A stretch of 64,000 bases of DNA from the NCBI RefSeq assembly GCF_023544665.1, contig NZ_JAMJFL010000001.1, positions 1 through 64,000 of the forward strand, read 5' to 3'. The translations under genes and the position numbers were made by a program. This stretch comes from Streptomyces sp. YS415 (GTDB taxonomy: Bacteria; Actinomycetota; Actinomycetes; Streptomycetales; Streptomycetaceae). Numbering within the stretch: the first letter of the stretch is position 1; each line of letters begins with the position of its first letter. This document shows positions 40,051 to 49,733 of this stretch, one piece after another. The notes under the pieces are model-generated. The model was not told the DNA's origin. It did no database searches and saw only the letters and a program-made list of their open reading frames with translations.

Positions 40051-43000
40051 ACCGCCCCTCTTCCCCGCCCCGCTACCGCCTGCACCGCGCCGGCATCCTG
40101 AACGTCTGGCAGTACGACCGGCAGGAGTTCGCCTTCGGCGACGGGCGCCTGCTGCTGCGCGGCAAGAACGGCGCCGGCAAGTCCAAGGCGCTGGAGATGC
40201 TGCTGCCCTACCTCCTCGACGGTGACGCCCGCGCCCTGGACGCCACGGGAACCGGCCGGACCACACTCCTGTGGCTGATGCTCGACGGATTCGAGCAGAC
40301 CAACCGGCTGGGCTACCTCTGGGTGGAGTTCGCACACACGGATGAGGATGGCAACGAGCGTCACCTCACCCTCGGAGCCGCCGTCCGCGCCTCCCAGTCG
40401 ACCAGGACGGCCAAGCCGTTCTTCTTCATCACCCCGCTGCGGGTCGGGCAGGACCTCCACCTGGCACCCGCCGGCCAGCCGCTGCCCCTCGACCAACTCA
40501 AGGCACTCGTCGGCCCGGAGAACATCACCGACCGGGCCGTGGAGCACCGAGCCCGGGTCGCCCACCGCCTGTTCGGCCTCACCGATCCGGCCCGCTACCG
40601 CAACCTGCTCCACCTCCTGCACCGCCTGCGCCGCCCCACCATCGGCGACCGCATCGACTCCGGCGGGCTGGTCTCCGTTCTCGCGGAAACGCTGCCCGCG
40701 CTCGACGACGATGTCGTGGAAAAGGTGGCGCGCAACCTCGACGACCTGGACACCGTACGCACCCACCTCGCGCGCCTGGAAGGGACCGACGAGGCACTGC
40801 GCACCTTCCTGACCGGCTACCGCGGCTACCTGCACGGGGCGTTGCGCCGCCGCACCGACGAGCTGAACGGTGAGCTGGGACGGCTGGCGGAGCAGCGGCG
40901 TCTGGCGGACGAGGCAGTGAAGAAGGTGGTCAAGCTCCGCACCAGCGAGGAGGAACTCACCGCCCGTCTCGACGTCCTCAACGCGGAGGCGGACGCGGCC
41001 GAGACGGACCTTGCCGCCCTGCACGCCAGCGCTGCCTACCGCAGCTTGCAGGAGCTGGGGGAGAAGCGCGCCACGGTAACCGCCCTGCACAGCGCGGCGG
41101 CGGCCGCCTTCAAGGCCCTGCGTCAGGCTCACAGCACTCAGGAGGAAACCGGACGGCGGCTCACCGAGGAAGCCGGGAGGCTCGGCGGTGAACTTGCCGA
41201 CCTCAGTACGACGCACGGCGAGCTGCTGCGCGAGGCGGAGCGGTCCGGGCTCGACCCCGTGCACCTGGGTGAAGCAGGGGCGGTCACCGTGACCCCGATC
41301 GCGGCAGCAGCGGCAACCGAACTGACCTCCCCCGACGGCGACTTCCATCTCGTGCGGCACAGCGAAGTCCGTGCCGTCGACACGGAGTCCTGCGCCGGAG
41401 CTCTGGAAGCTTGGGACACCCAACTGGACGCCGCCGGCCCGGTGGTCAGGAACCGCGCCCGGGCCGTGACCGAAGTGACCGCGCTCATCGACAAGGCACA
41501 CCAGGCCCAGCACAGGGCGCACCAGGCCGACTCCGCCCGGGAGCGTCTGGAGGAGCAGCTGGACGAGGCGCGCGAGCAGGTCGAACGCCGACGGGAGGAG
41601 ACGGCACGCGAAGGGGAGGCCTACGCGAGCGCCGTACGGACCTGGACCGAGCGGCTGCGCAGCCTGACTGGCGTGGCCCTGGACGACGTAGACGCCCTGA
41701 CCGCTCACGACCCGGCGGAGGGTCCGCTGTCCGCCCACGTCCCCGACGAGGTGGCCGACACCGCCCGGTCGGTCGTCGAGCCGTGGCTTGAGGAATTGGG
41801 CGAGCAGCGCGATGCGCGGGCGTTGGCGATCCGTGAGCTGGCCGCCGAAAGGGACCGCCTGCGGCGTGAGCGGAACGACTGGGAAGCCCGCACCGACCCC
41901 GAACCCGCGCCCCCGACCCACCGCTCGGCCCCCCGCACACCCGGCACCGGGGCCCCGCTGTACCGGCTCGTCGACTTCGCCGATGGCCTGGCGCCGACGG
42001 CCCGCGCGGGCCTGGAAGCCGCACTCGAGGCGAGCGGCCTGCTCGACGCATGGGTATGCGCCGACGGCGCCGTCGTGGACCCGGCCACACGAGACACCCT
42101 CCTCACCCCCGGTACACCGCCCGCCGGGCCGACGGTGGCCGACGTTTTGCGCCCGGTCACGGCATCCGACAGCGGGGTGACGACCGAGCAGGTCGAGCGC
42201 CTGCTCCACGCCGTGGCTCTGGTCACGGAGGGGACCACGGGTACGACGGCGGACTCCGCCCTCGGCACCGACGGCTCCTGGAAGCTGGGCGTCGCCCGAG
42301 GCCGTCACACCAAGCAGACCGCCGAGTACGTCGGCGCGGAGGTACGGGCCGAGACCCGCCGCCGGGTCTTGGCCGAGCTGGACCAACAACTCAAGCGCCT
42401 CGCCGAAGAACTGACGCAGCACGAGAACGGCCTGCGGATCCTCACGGAACACCGCGCGCAAGTAGCAGACGCCCTCAGCCACCCACCCACAGCCCGCCCA
42501 CTGACCGACGCATGGGCCCGTACCACCGAGGCCGAGCGCACCGCCGGCGTGCTGGCCGGCAAGGCCTCCGCAGCCGCCCGTGAGGCCGAGCAGGTGCGCG
42601 CCCTCGCGGTCGCCGCCCGGCGCGAGTCCGAGGCGACCGCGAGCGCGAACGACCTCCCGGTCGACCCGGCCGCGCTCGACTCCGTACGCCTGTGTCTGGA
42701 CCGCCTCGACACGGGCATTGAGCGATTGCGCAGACGGCTGCGCGTGGTGGGTTCCTCCGTCGACGCCCATCGCCAGAGCGGCGTGGACTACCAGCGCTCC
42801 TTGACATCCACCCGAGAAGCGGAATCCGACTACTCCGAGCCGCTCGCCCGCCTGGACACCGCCCGCCGCACGGTCAGGGCCTTGGAAGAGGCGCTGGACG
42901 CGCCGGAACAGGAGATCCTCGCCCGCGAGGACGAGGCGAAGCGGCGACTGGAAGCCGTACGTCGGCAACTGCCCGGTGCCGAGCGGGACCTGAACGCCGT

Positions 43001-44222
43001 GCACGACGAACGGGTGCGCGCGGAGGAGGACGAGAGGGTCAGGCGCCAGGCGCTCGCCACGCAAGAAGGGGAGGCGGTCGCAAGTGGCAGGCGACTGCGT
43101 ACGGCGCTGTCCCTGCCGGGCGTGACCCGGGGCGCGGGCATCGACCTGTCCACCCAGGAGGAGGGGAGCGAGGGGCACGTCCTCGATGATGGCGCGCGCG
43201 ACCGCACCACGGCATTGCGCCCCCTCGTGGAAGCCGTGCGCCGATGCCTGGACGCCGAGCGGCGCGACATCTCGGACACCGCGCTCCTCAACCGGCACAC
43301 CGAGCTGCGCGACAAACTCTCCGGAGGCTACGACGCCACACTGGAGGAACACGACGGCATAAAGGTCTGCCGTCTCGTCGACGACCACGGTCCGCACGAC
43401 GTCGCCACCGTGGGCGAGCGCATCGCCGCCGAAGCAGCCGATGCCCGCCAACGGCTCACGGACCGCGAACGAGAGGTCTTCCAACGCTTCCTGACCGGTG
43501 AGCTGGGCGACCACCTCTCCGGTCAGGTCCTGGCCGCAGGCGCCCTCGTCGCTGCACTGAACGGCACCCTGTCCACCGTCCGGACCTCGCACGGACTGGG
43601 GGTCACACTCGACTGGAAACTGGCGGACGGAGTCGAGGCCGACGTCAAAGCGGCGGTCGACCTCCTGCGCAGCCCCTCGGGCCTGCGTACACACGAGCAG
43701 TCCGAGCGGCTCCGTGACGTGCTCCAGCGCCGTATCGAGGACGCCCGCCGCGCCGACCCGGGTGCCAGCTACGCCGCCCATCTGCGCACCGCCCTCGACT
43801 ACCGGGACTGGTTCACCTTCACTCCCTGGGTGGTCGACGACGCCGCCCCCAGCAGCCGCCGCAAGCTCTCCGGCCGCACCGGCCTCAGCCAGGGCGAACA
43901 GCGAGTCCTGTCCTACCTGGTCCTCTTCGCCGCCGCGGCCGCCCACTTCACGAGCCTCGCCGAGTCAGCCCCGCACGCGCCCCGGCTGATCCTGCTGGAC
44001 GACGCCTTCGCCAAGGTCGACGAGCCCACCCACGCCCGTCTCGGCCGTATCCTGGTCGACCTGGACCTGGACTTCGTCCTCACCAGCGAACGCCTTATCG
44101 GCAACTGGCCCGACGTGCCGTCTCTGCACATCTACGAGTGCCTGCGCGACCCGCACGTGCGAGGCGTGGCCACGCTGCACTACACCTGGAACGGGCGACA
44201 GAGGCGGCTGGTATCGGTATGA
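40047..44222 (+). CDS. jetC: Wadjet JetC, SMC/MukB-like ATPase (TIGR02680-type)
   Basis: The loop-extruding motor of the complex. The 1391-residue protein has the N-terminal head with Walker A GKNGAGKSK (about 39-47), then long coiled coils (about 270-400, 480-640, 770-1090) separated by a hinge-like globular part (APLYRLVDFADGLAPTARAGLEAALEASGLLDAWV). The C-terminal head has the signature LSQGEQRVLSYL (from 1280) and Walker B LILLDDAFAKVD (from 1314). The whole layout matches MukB/SbcC-type SMC proteins, and no residues critical for ATP hydrolysis appear to be missing. The GTG start overlaps the jetB stop, and the jetD ATG overlaps its stop. By analogy to type I JetABCD it should extrude DNA loops and, on small circles, trigger JetD. 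Confidence 0.92.
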   Translation: MNRPSSPPRYRLHRAGILNVWQYDRQEFAFGDGRLLLRGKNGAGKSKALEMLLPYLLDGDARALDATGTGRTTLLWLMLDGFEQTNRLGYLWVEFAHTDEDGNERHLTLGAAVRASQSTRTAKPFFFITPLRVGQDLHLAPAGQPLPLDQLKALVGPENITDRAVEHRARVAHRLFGLTDPARYRNLLHLLHRLRRPTIGDRIDSGGLVSVLAETLPALDDDVVEKVARNLDDLDTVRTHLARLEGTDEALRTFLTGYRGYLHGALRRRTDELNGELGRLAEQRRLADEAVKKVVKLRTSEEELTARLDVLNAEADAAETDLAALHASAAYRSLQELGEKRATVTALHSAAAAAFKALRQAHSTQEETGRRLTEEAGRLGGELADLSTTHGELLREAERSGLDPVHLGEAGAVTVTPIAAAAATELTSPDGDFHLVRHSEVRAVDTESCAGALEAWDTQLDAAGPVVRNRARAVTEVTALIDKAHQAQHRAHQADSARERLEEQLDEAREQVERRREETAREGEAYASAVRTWTERLRSLTGVALDDVDALTAHDPAEGPLSAHVPDEVADTARSVVEPWLEELGEQRDARALAIRELAAERDRLRRERNDWEARTDPEPAPPTHRSAPRTPGTGAPLYRLVDFADGLAPTARAGLEAALEASGLLDAWVCADGAVVDPATRDTLLTPGTPPAGPTVADVLRPVTASDSGVTTEQVERLLHAVALVTEGTTGTTADSALGTDGSWKLGVARGRHTKQTAEYVGAEVRAETRRRVLAELDQQLKRLAEELTQHENGLRILTEHRAQVADALSHPPTARPLTDAWARTTEAERTAGVLAGKASAAAREAEQVRALAVAARRESEATASANDLPVDPAALDSVRLCLDRLDTGIERLRRRLRVVGSSVDAHRQSGVDYQRSLTSTREAESDYSEPLARLDTARRTVRALEEALDAPEQEILAREDEAKRRLEAVRRQLPGAERDLNAVHDERVRAEEDERVRRQALATQEGEAVASGRRLRTALSLPGVTRGAGIDLSTQEEGSEGHVLDDGARDRTTALRPLVEAVRRCLDAERRDISDTALLNRHTELRDKLSGGYDATLEEHDGIKVCRLVDDHGPHDVATVGERIAAEAADARQRLTDREREVFQRFLTGELGDHLSGQVLAAGALVAALNGTLSTVRTSHGLGVTLDWKLADGVEADVKAAVDLLRSPSGLRTHEQSERLRDVLQRRIEDARRADPGASYAAHLRTALDYRDWFTFTPWVVDDAAPSSRRKLSGRTGLSQGEQRVLSYLVLFAAAAAHFTSLAESAPHAPRLILLDDAFAKVDEPTHARLGRILVDLDLDFVLTSERLIGNWPDVPSLHIYECLRDPHVRGVATLHYTWNGRQRRLVSV

Positions 44223-45562
44223 CGGACGCCTCAACGGACGCCTCAACGGACGCCCCCACGGACGCCCAATCGGAGAGTGAGCAGCCGCTGACCGCCGAAA
44301 CCCTGGCCTTCCTGACCCGCCCAGGGCTCAAGCGCCTGTGGACCACGGCCCGAACCCGCCTCGAACGAAGCGGCCTCCAACCGGCCGGCACCATCCGACT
44401 CCAGGACCTGGACGCCGAGGAGCGCCAGGCCCTCTCCCTCCTCCTGGCCAAACCCGTCACCGGCCCCACCGCCACGATCCGCCTGCCCGACCTGGACACT
44501 CGCCTGCGCACCAGCGCGGTCGGCCGGAGCCTGCCCGAGACGCTGACGGCACTGGGCCCGCCGCTGACCGACCGGCGGGCGGTGCGGGACGCGGCGCAAG
44601 CCGAACGCACCCGCCTGTGGTCCGCGACGGAAACGGCCCTCGCCGCCACGCCACTGGCAGACCATGCGTGGGCCCACCAATGGCTCGAGGAGATACGGCG
44701 GGGCGGCACGCTGATGCGACAGCCGTCCGGCGAGACCGCGCTCACCACCATCACCAAGGCCATCGACACTCTGGCCACCCTCTTCCCCGGCGCGGACAGG
44801 CAACCCACCCCCGCCACTTGGGGTCGCGGTGAACTGGCCACCCGCACCACCGGCTCGGCCCACGGCCTGGACGACGGCACGGTGCTGGCCCGCCTGGTCC
44901 TGCGCGGCATAGCGATGGCCCGAGGCGTGGACTTCCCCACCGATGCACCCGGCCGCCGTGCACTGTGGCGCCAGGCCTCGGTCACCCCCGACGAGGTCTC
45001 CAGCACCGTGCTCACCTACGGTCTACGCCCGACAGGCGCCACCTGGCAGGAAGCGGCCCTGCGCCAACGCGCCGACCACCGCCTCGAGGCACATCTCACG
45101 CTGCGCGAACTCCGCTCCCTGCACCTGACGTTCCCACCCACCACGCGCATCCATGTCTGCGAGAACCCGCGCGTGGTGGAGGCCGCCGCGGACACCGCCT
45201 GCACCGCGCCCCTGATCTGCACCTCAGGCAGTGCCGCGACCGTGGTCCTCACCCTCCTGGATGCGCTGTCGGCGGCCGGCTGCGTCTTCGCCTACCACGG
45301 TGACTTCGACTGGCCGGGCATCGCGCTCGCCAACCGCGTCATCGGGCGGTACCAGGCGGAACCGTGGCGCATGGCGGCTGCAGACTACGAATACCTCGCG
45401 ACGCGCGCGCAGTTGCAGGGCACGCCGTCGCTTCCTCTCACCGGCCCATCGATCGAGGCGACCTGGGATGCCGAACTGGCCCCGAGCATGGACGCCTTGG
45501 GTATCGCCCTCCATGAGGAGGCGGCCCTGGATCTGCTGCTCGCCGATCTCCAGGAATCTTGA
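44219..45562 (+). CDS. jetD: Wadjet JetD (DUF2399, TIGR02679-type), topoisomerase VI/Toprim-like nuclease
   Basis: The DNA-cleaving subunit. The 447-residue protein has the Toprim acidic motifs: Glu315 in HVCENPRVVEAA and the D-x-D pair Asp362/Asp364 in YHGDFDWPGI. The intervening LICTSGSAATVVLTLLDAL is the conserved strand-helix pair. All catalytic acids look intact, so an active nuclease is predicted. The N-terminus begins with (TDAS)3-like 12-bp repeats and is probably disordered. The ATG overlaps the jetC stop (ATGA). Gene order A-B-C-D is intact and all four frames are full length, so the system seems functional. Cleavage of plasmids is inferred from the family. Confidence 0.9.
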   Translation: MTDASTDASTDAPTDAQSESEQPLTAETLAFLTRPGLKRLWTTARTRLERSGLQPAGTIRLQDLDAEERQALSLLLAKPVTGPTATIRLPDLDTRLRTSAVGRSLPETLTALGPPLTDRRAVRDAAQAERTRLWSATETALAATPLADHAWAHQWLEEIRRGGTLMRQPSGETALTTITKAIDTLATLFPGADRQPTPATWGRGELATRTTGSAHGLDDGTVLARLVLRGIAMARGVDFPTDAPGRRALWRQASVTPDEVSSTVLTYGLRPTGATWQEAALRQRADHRLEAHLTLRELRSLHLTFPPTTRIHVCENPRVVEAAADTACTAPLICTSGSAATVVLTLLDALSAAGCVFAYHGDFDWPGIALANRVIGRYQAEPWRMAAADYEYLATRAQLQGTPSLPLTGPSIEATWDAELAPSMDALGIALHEEAALDLLLADLQES

Positions 45563-45638
45563 GCATCCGTGACAAAGCGCCCTCCGCCTACGGCACCCTT
45601 GAGACAGCACATCAAGCGCACCACGGGAGCTGGGCGGA

Positions 45639-47312
45639 ATGGACACGGAAGGCCTCACCGAGGCGAGTCTCCAGGAGCTGGCCGGAGCCCGTTCCTTCGC
45701 GCGGGGGCTCGGGTACCGCGACGCCGTCTCTGCAGTGGAGATCGGCGACAGCTGGATCACGGCAACCGTCCACGGCACCGAGCCCTACCTGGTGGAGCTG
45801 ACCCTCGACGATCCCGGCGGGCTCTCCGGCGAATGCGACTGCCCCTACGGCCAGGAAGGCAACTTCTGCAAACACCTGGTCGCCCTCGGGCTGACGGTAC
45901 TCGCCCAGCGGGAGAGCCTGCCGCGACAGCGCAAGGCCGCCCGGCGCCGAGGGCAGGACCTTGACGCGTGGCTGTCCGCCCTGTCCAGGGACGAGTTGCT
46001 CGCGCTGATGCGGGAGCAGATCGGCGAGGACCGCAAGTTGCGGAGCCGCCTTGAGTTGCGGGCTTCGAGCGCCCGCGGGGATGTGTCCGGGGTCCGCTCC
46101 CGCATCCGTGAGCTTCTCGACATCGGCCCGTTCGCCCGCTACGGGTACGTCGAGTACGCCGACGCCCGCGCCTACGCCGACCAGGCCGGGCAGGCGGTGT
46201 CCGCGATTGTCGCGCTCTCCCGCTCGGGCCGGGCCGCGGACGCGATCGACGCGGCGCGGGAGGCGATGCGGCTGCTGGCCGACGCGGTGGACAGCGTCGA
46301 CGACTCCGACGGCGGGCTCGGTCAGGTCGGTGACGCGCTCGCCGACGCCCACCTCGAAGCGTGCCGTGCCGCCCGCCCGGACACGGAGGAGCTCGCGCGC
46401 TGGCTGGTCGCTCACGCGCTCGGCGCATTCGATGACGGCCTCATCGACATCGACCCGCTCGACTACGAGGACATCCTCGGCGGACAGGGCATGTCCACCC
46501 TGCGTGAGCTGGCGACCAAGGCGTGGCGGAGCAAGCGCAAGGGCTGGGCGGAGAAGGCCTTGATGGAGCGCCTGGCCAAGGCGGGCGGCGACGTCGACAC
46601 GGTGATTGCCGTGTACGCGGCCGACCTTGCGGCGAGCGGTCACACGCACCTGCTCATCGCCGGCGAACTGGACGGCGCGGGGCGCACCGAGGAAGCGCTG
46701 CAGTGGGCGGTACGCGGCATCCGGGACACGCGCGACCTCGCCACCGTGGACACCGCCCTCGTCGACTACCTCTGCGACCGCTACGCGCGAGCAGCGCGGC
46801 TGTCCGACGCCGTCGCCCTGCGCCGCGACCACTTCCGCGCCCGACTTACGCTGCTCACGTACCGGCAGCTGCGCGCCGCCGCCCAGGCGGCCGACTGCTG
46901 GCCGACTGAGCGCGAAAAGGCGCTCACCCTGCTGCGCGCCGACGCCGAAGGACAGCGGCACGGCAGCCGCGTCCTCATCGACGCCCTGCTCGACGACAAG
47001 GACCTCGACGCGGCCTGGCAGGCCGCCACCGCCGTCGGCGCCGACGACCGCCAGTGGCTCCTCCTTGCCGACCAGGCGCGGGCCGACCGTCCCGCCGACG
47101 CGCTCGACATCTACCTGCGCCTGGCCGAACCGCTCACCCAGCAGACCGGCAATACGGTCTACGAACGCCTCGTCAACCTGCTCCTGAGCATCCGTGACTG
47201 CCGCCGACGCCTGGGTACGGAGGACGAGTTCGCCGCGCACGTCCAGGCTCTGCGCGCCGCCCACAGACGCAAGCGCAATCTGATGCGGCTGATGGAGGAG
47301 CAGGGGATGTGA
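45639..47312 (+). CDS. SWIM zinc-finger protein with helical-repeat tail
   Basis: A 557-residue protein 76 bases downstream of jetD and in the same direction. Residues 35-90 contain a SWIM zinc finger, CDC-x8-C-x-H (Cys66, Cys68, Cys77, His79 in GECDCPYGQEGNFCKHL), a module that binds DNA or protein. The remainder to the end is a long alpha-helical repeat array of TPR/HEAT-like pattern (AEKALMERLAKAGGDVDTVIAVYAADLA, AVRGIRDTRDLATVDTALVDYLCDRYARAARLSDAV). No catalytic motif is visible. GGGCGG precedes the ATG. Co-direction and proximity suggest it belongs to the jet operon as a helper or as a neighbouring defence gene, but this is not proved. Similar SWIM proteins occur elsewhere in Streptomyces outside Wadjet loci. 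Confidence 0.8.
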   Translation: MDTEGLTEASLQELAGARSFARGLGYRDAVSAVEIGDSWITATVHGTEPYLVELTLDDPGGLSGECDCPYGQEGNFCKHLVALGLTVLAQRESLPRQRKAARRRGQDLDAWLSALSRDELLALMREQIGEDRKLRSRLELRASSARGDVSGVRSRIRELLDIGPFARYGYVEYADARAYADQAGQAVSAIVALSRSGRAADAIDAAREAMRLLADAVDSVDDSDGGLGQVGDALADAHLEACRAARPDTEELARWLVAHALGAFDDGLIDIDPLDYEDILGGQGMSTLRELATKAWRSKRKGWAEKALMERLAKAGGDVDTVIAVYAADLAASGHTHLLIAGELDGAGRTEEALQWAVRGIRDTRDLATVDTALVDYLCDRYARAARLSDAVALRRDHFRARLTLLTYRQLRAAAQAADCWPTEREKALTLLRADAEGQRHGSRVLIDALLDDKDLDAAWQAATAVGADDRQWLLLADQARADRPADALDIYLRLAEPLTQQTGNTVYERLVNLLLSIRDCRRRLGTEDEFAAHVQALRAAHRRKRNLMRLMEEQGM

Positions 47313-47434
47313 GCCGGGCCCATGCCATGACGGCCTGGCGATCCAAGGTGATGACCAAGGCAGGGGTACGCGGTCGACCGGGCCGGACTGCACCGGGTAC
47401 GGGACATCCTTCCGCGCACTGCCTGAACGGCCCC

Positions 47435-48169
47435 TCAGTGCGGTGCCGGCTGCGGGTCCAGGGCGTTGCCGACCGTGCAGCCGCCCTCTCCGGGCATCCG
47501 CTGGATCCGGGGCGGCGCCCACACCTCGGTGGCACCGGGGGCCACGCGGGCGAGGAGGCAGTCCTGCGCGTCGTAGCCGTTGCCCTGAACCGACAGGAGA
47601 ACGCCGACCCGGCCGCCGTCCGCCTTCACCTCGGTACGGATCGCCGGGTGCAGGTCCAGGGCGGCGAGCGTACGGCGTACCTCGGCCTCGTCCGCCCGGC
47701 CGCTCTCCGGTACCCGGGGAAGGTGCGTCCGGAGCTCGTCGTACGGCAGCTCGGGCGGTTCGGGTGGCGGGGCGAAGGTCAGCGGTGGGCCGTCCGGGCA
47801 GTCCACGGCACGGGGATCCTCGCTCCACTCCGATGTGGGTGACACCCGTACCGCGAAACAGCGCCGTACGGTGACCGGCTCCGGGGTGAGCCATCCGCTG
47901 GACGCCGAGCCGGACGTGCGGATGACCACCTCGACGCCGTCCCCGTCGTGTGTCGAGGTGCCCGTCACCCGCAGCACCTCCACCCCGTCGAGGTCGGAAG
48001 CGGAGCGCCCGACCTCTTCCGCCGTGCGCGGCCGCTGGCCGTACAGCCGCTCGCCCGCCTTCCCGGCCACGTCCCGCGCGGCGTCCGTCGCCTCGTCCTC
48101 GGCTGATGGCGCCAGCGCACAGCTGGCGGTGAACAGCAACAGCGGGGCGAGCAGGAGCAGTCGGCGCAT
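47435..48169 (-). CDS. Secreted, probable lipoprotein, function unknown
   Basis: A 244-residue protein. The N-terminal signal peptide (MRRLLLLAPLLLFTASC) ends in a lipobox-like TASC, so the mature protein is probably lipid-anchored at Cys17. The body is acidic and Pro-rich (APPPEPPELPYDEL) with four more cysteines (RRCFAV, VDCPDG, QDCLLA, GGCTVG) that could form disulfides. The signal type is not a perfect lipobox because position -3 is Thr. No enzymatic motif is seen. It has the opposite orientation to the preceding SWIM gene and marks the return to core-type genes at the right end of the island. Confidence 0.75.
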   Translation of the reverse strand: MRRLLLLAPLLLFTASCALAPSAEDEATDAARDVAGKAGERLYGQRPRTAEEVGRSASDLDGVEVLRVTGTSTHDGDGVEVVIRTSGSASSGWLTPEPVTVRRCFAVRVSPTSEWSEDPRAVDCPDGPPLTFAPPPEPPELPYDELRTHLPRVPESGRADEAEVRRTLAALDLHPAIRTEVKADGGRVGVLLSVQGNGYDAQDCLLARVAPGATEVWAPPRIQRMPGEGGCTVGNALDPQPAPH

Positions 48170-48213
48170 GCCTTCACCCTTGCGGCGCAGGGCGCGGCGG
48201 GCTATCCGCTTGC

Positions 48214-48615
48214 CTACTCAGAGCGGCGTAGGTGGTCGTACTCAGCCGGTGCGGCGGCGACTGGTGGCCTTCCCAGTGAGCGCTGCCGGACCCGGTCCAG
48301 GTGCCGGGCGAAGACCTCCCGGGTGTCCGGGGTGAGCGTCCGCAGGGCGACCAGGGCCGTGATGACGACGTCGCACAGTTCCGCCTGGACGTCGTCCCAG
48401 GTGTGGGTGACGCCCTTGCGGGGGTTCTGGCCGGTCGCCCCGATCACCGCCTCGGCGACCTCGCCGACCTCCTCGGACAGCTTCAGCATGCGCAGCAGCA
48501 TGCCTTCGCGGCCGTCGAGCGGACGGTTGGCCTCCAGCCAGGTCCACAGCTCGTCGATGCCGGACCAGAGGTCGGGGTGGATGGCCGGTTCGGGAGGCGT
48601 GGCCTGTTCAGTCAT
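48214..48615 (-). CDS. MazG-like nucleotide pyrophosphohydrolase
   Basis: A 133-residue protein of the MazG/all-alpha NTP pyrophosphatase group, which hydrolyses (d)NTPs to monophosphates. Acidic metal-binding residues occur in LSEEVGEVAEAVIG (ExxE) and AELCDVVITALVAL (ExxCD). The distance between the two motifs is about 28 residues, as usual. The start is the ATG at 48613-48615. It lies 45 bases before the start of the lipoprotein gene and probably in the same direction of transcription, but no overlap is present. The substrate could be a damaged nucleotide such as an oxidised dNTP (inference). Confidence 0.85.
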   Translation of the reverse strand: MTEQATPPEPAIHPDLWSGIDELWTWLEANRPLDGREGMLLRMLKLSEEVGEVAEAVIGATGQNPRKGVTHTWDDVQAELCDVVITALVALRTLTPDTREVFARHLDRVRQRSLGRPPVAAAPAEYDHLRRSE

Positions 48616-48645
48616 GCGAGCAGGGTTTCATGGCACGCCAGGGGC

Positions 48646-49203
48646 CTACTTCGAGAACTCCTGCTCGAACAGGGCCACCTGCTCGCCCTCCCGCTCCTCG
48701 CGCAGCCGCTTGTTGCGCATGCCCACCACCACCGCGGTGCCGGCGGCCGTCGCCGCGAACGCCGCCGGGACCATCCAGCTCCGGTCGGCGACATGGCCGA
48801 GCGCGTGGTCCAGGGAGAGCCGGCCGGGGCCGCTGACCGCCAGGCCGAGGGCGGCCAGGCCCAGGCTCGCCGCGTACTCGTAGCCGCCGCCGGCGTTGAA
48901 GAAGCCGTTCGGGGTGTGCACCGCGGCGGCGCCCGCCATCGCGCCGCCGGCCGCGGCGCCCGCCGCCGGGGTGGCAAGACCGAGCGCCAGCAGTGTGCCG
49001 CCGCCCGCCTCGGCGAGGCCGGCCATCGTGGCGTTGGCCCGGCCGGGCCGGTAGCCGACGGACTCCATGAACTTGCCGGTGCCCTCGATACCACCCCCGC
49101 CGAACCAGCCGAAAAGCTTCTGCGCGCCGTGCGCGGCGAGGACCCCGCCGGTACCCAGCCGGAGCAGAAGCAGGCCCAGATCACGTCGGTCGTAAGCGCT
49201 CAC
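48646..49203 (-). CDS. DoxX-family membrane protein
   Basis: A 185-residue integral membrane protein with four hydrophobic segments. The DoxX pattern is LGLLLLRLGTGGVLAAHGAQKLFGWFGGGG ... GTLLALGLATPAAGAAAGGAMAGAAAVHTPNGFFNAGGGYEYAASLGLAALGLAV. Family members are tied to redox or quinone-linked stress functions, but the exact reaction is not known. GGGAGACATC precedes the GTG at 49201-49203; the upstream ATG in frame is less likely. It ends 30 bases upstream of the MazG-like gene, so they may share an mRNA. The cytoplasmic tail RNKRLREEREGEQVALFEQEF is strongly charged. Confidence 0.85.
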   Translation of the reverse strand: MSAYDRRDLGLLLLRLGTGGVLAAHGAQKLFGWFGGGGIEGTGKFMESVGYRPGRANATMAGLAEAGGGTLLALGLATPAAGAAAGGAMAGAAAVHTPNGFFNAGGGYEYAASLGLAALGLAVSGPGRLSLDHALGHVADRSWMVPAAFAATAAGTAVVVGMRNKRLREEREGEQVALFEQEFSK

Positions 49204-49334
49204 GATGTCTCCCGTGGCAGTCGGCGGCAACAGTCCCCACCCGCGCCTCCACCGTCGCACCGGTCGTGCCCGGCGGGCCTGCCCGGGCCGCCGTTCGGGT
49301 GGCGGGGTGCCGGGAGCGGTGTGAGTCTGCGGTC

Positions 49335-49661
49335 ATGACGATCCAACCGAAGAACCTCAGCGACCCGGTCGTCCGGGACTTCGTGACCGCCGTCAACCAG
49401 CACGACCGGGACGCCTTCATGGCGCTGCTCGCCCCGGACGCGACCATGGCGGACGACGGCTCCGACCGGGACCTCGACGACTGGGTCGACCGGGAGATCT
49501 TCCAGTCCCGCGGCCACCTGCAGGTCGACCGTGAGTCCGACGGCGGCCACGCCCTCGTCGCCCGCTACAGCAACGACACCTACGGCGAGATGCGCACCCG
49601 GTGGCGCTTCGAGGTCGACGACAGCGGCCGCATCCGCCGCTTCGAGACCGGGCAGGCGTAG
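49335..49661 (+). CDS. SnoaL/NTF2-like domain protein
   Basis: A 108-residue single-domain protein with a cone-shaped alpha+beta NTF2-like fold, judging from VVRDFVTAVNQHDRDAFMALLAPDATMADDG and the beta-rich second half HALVARYSNDTYGEMRTRWRFEVDDSGRIRRFETGQ. Members serve as small isomerases, hydrolases or ligand-binding proteins; no specific catalytic set is clear here. The ATG at 49335 is used because the longer upstream frame is shadow. It is followed by an aldo/keto reductase gene on the same strand with its own promoter. It is divergent from the DoxX gene. Confidence 0.8.
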   Translation: MTIQPKNLSDPVVRDFVTAVNQHDRDAFMALLAPDATMADDGSDRDLDDWVDREIFQSRGHLQVDRESDGGHALVARYSNDTYGEMRTRWRFEVDDSGRIRRFETGQA

Positions 49662-49733
49662 CGCCTCCTACGGCCCCTTGCCGCCTACGGCCCCTTGCGT
49701 TGAAGTGCGCTCCAACTCCTAGCGTCTGCCGTC

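Noticed and set aside
40005..43946. 1313-codon antisense frame opposite jetC
   Set aside because: Its coordinates mirror the SMC gene, it lacks recognisable domains, and the plus strand has clear Walker motifs.
45612..47894. 760-codon antisense frame opposite the SWIM gene
   Set aside because: It is a shadow frame; the plus strand has a zinc finger and helical repeats.
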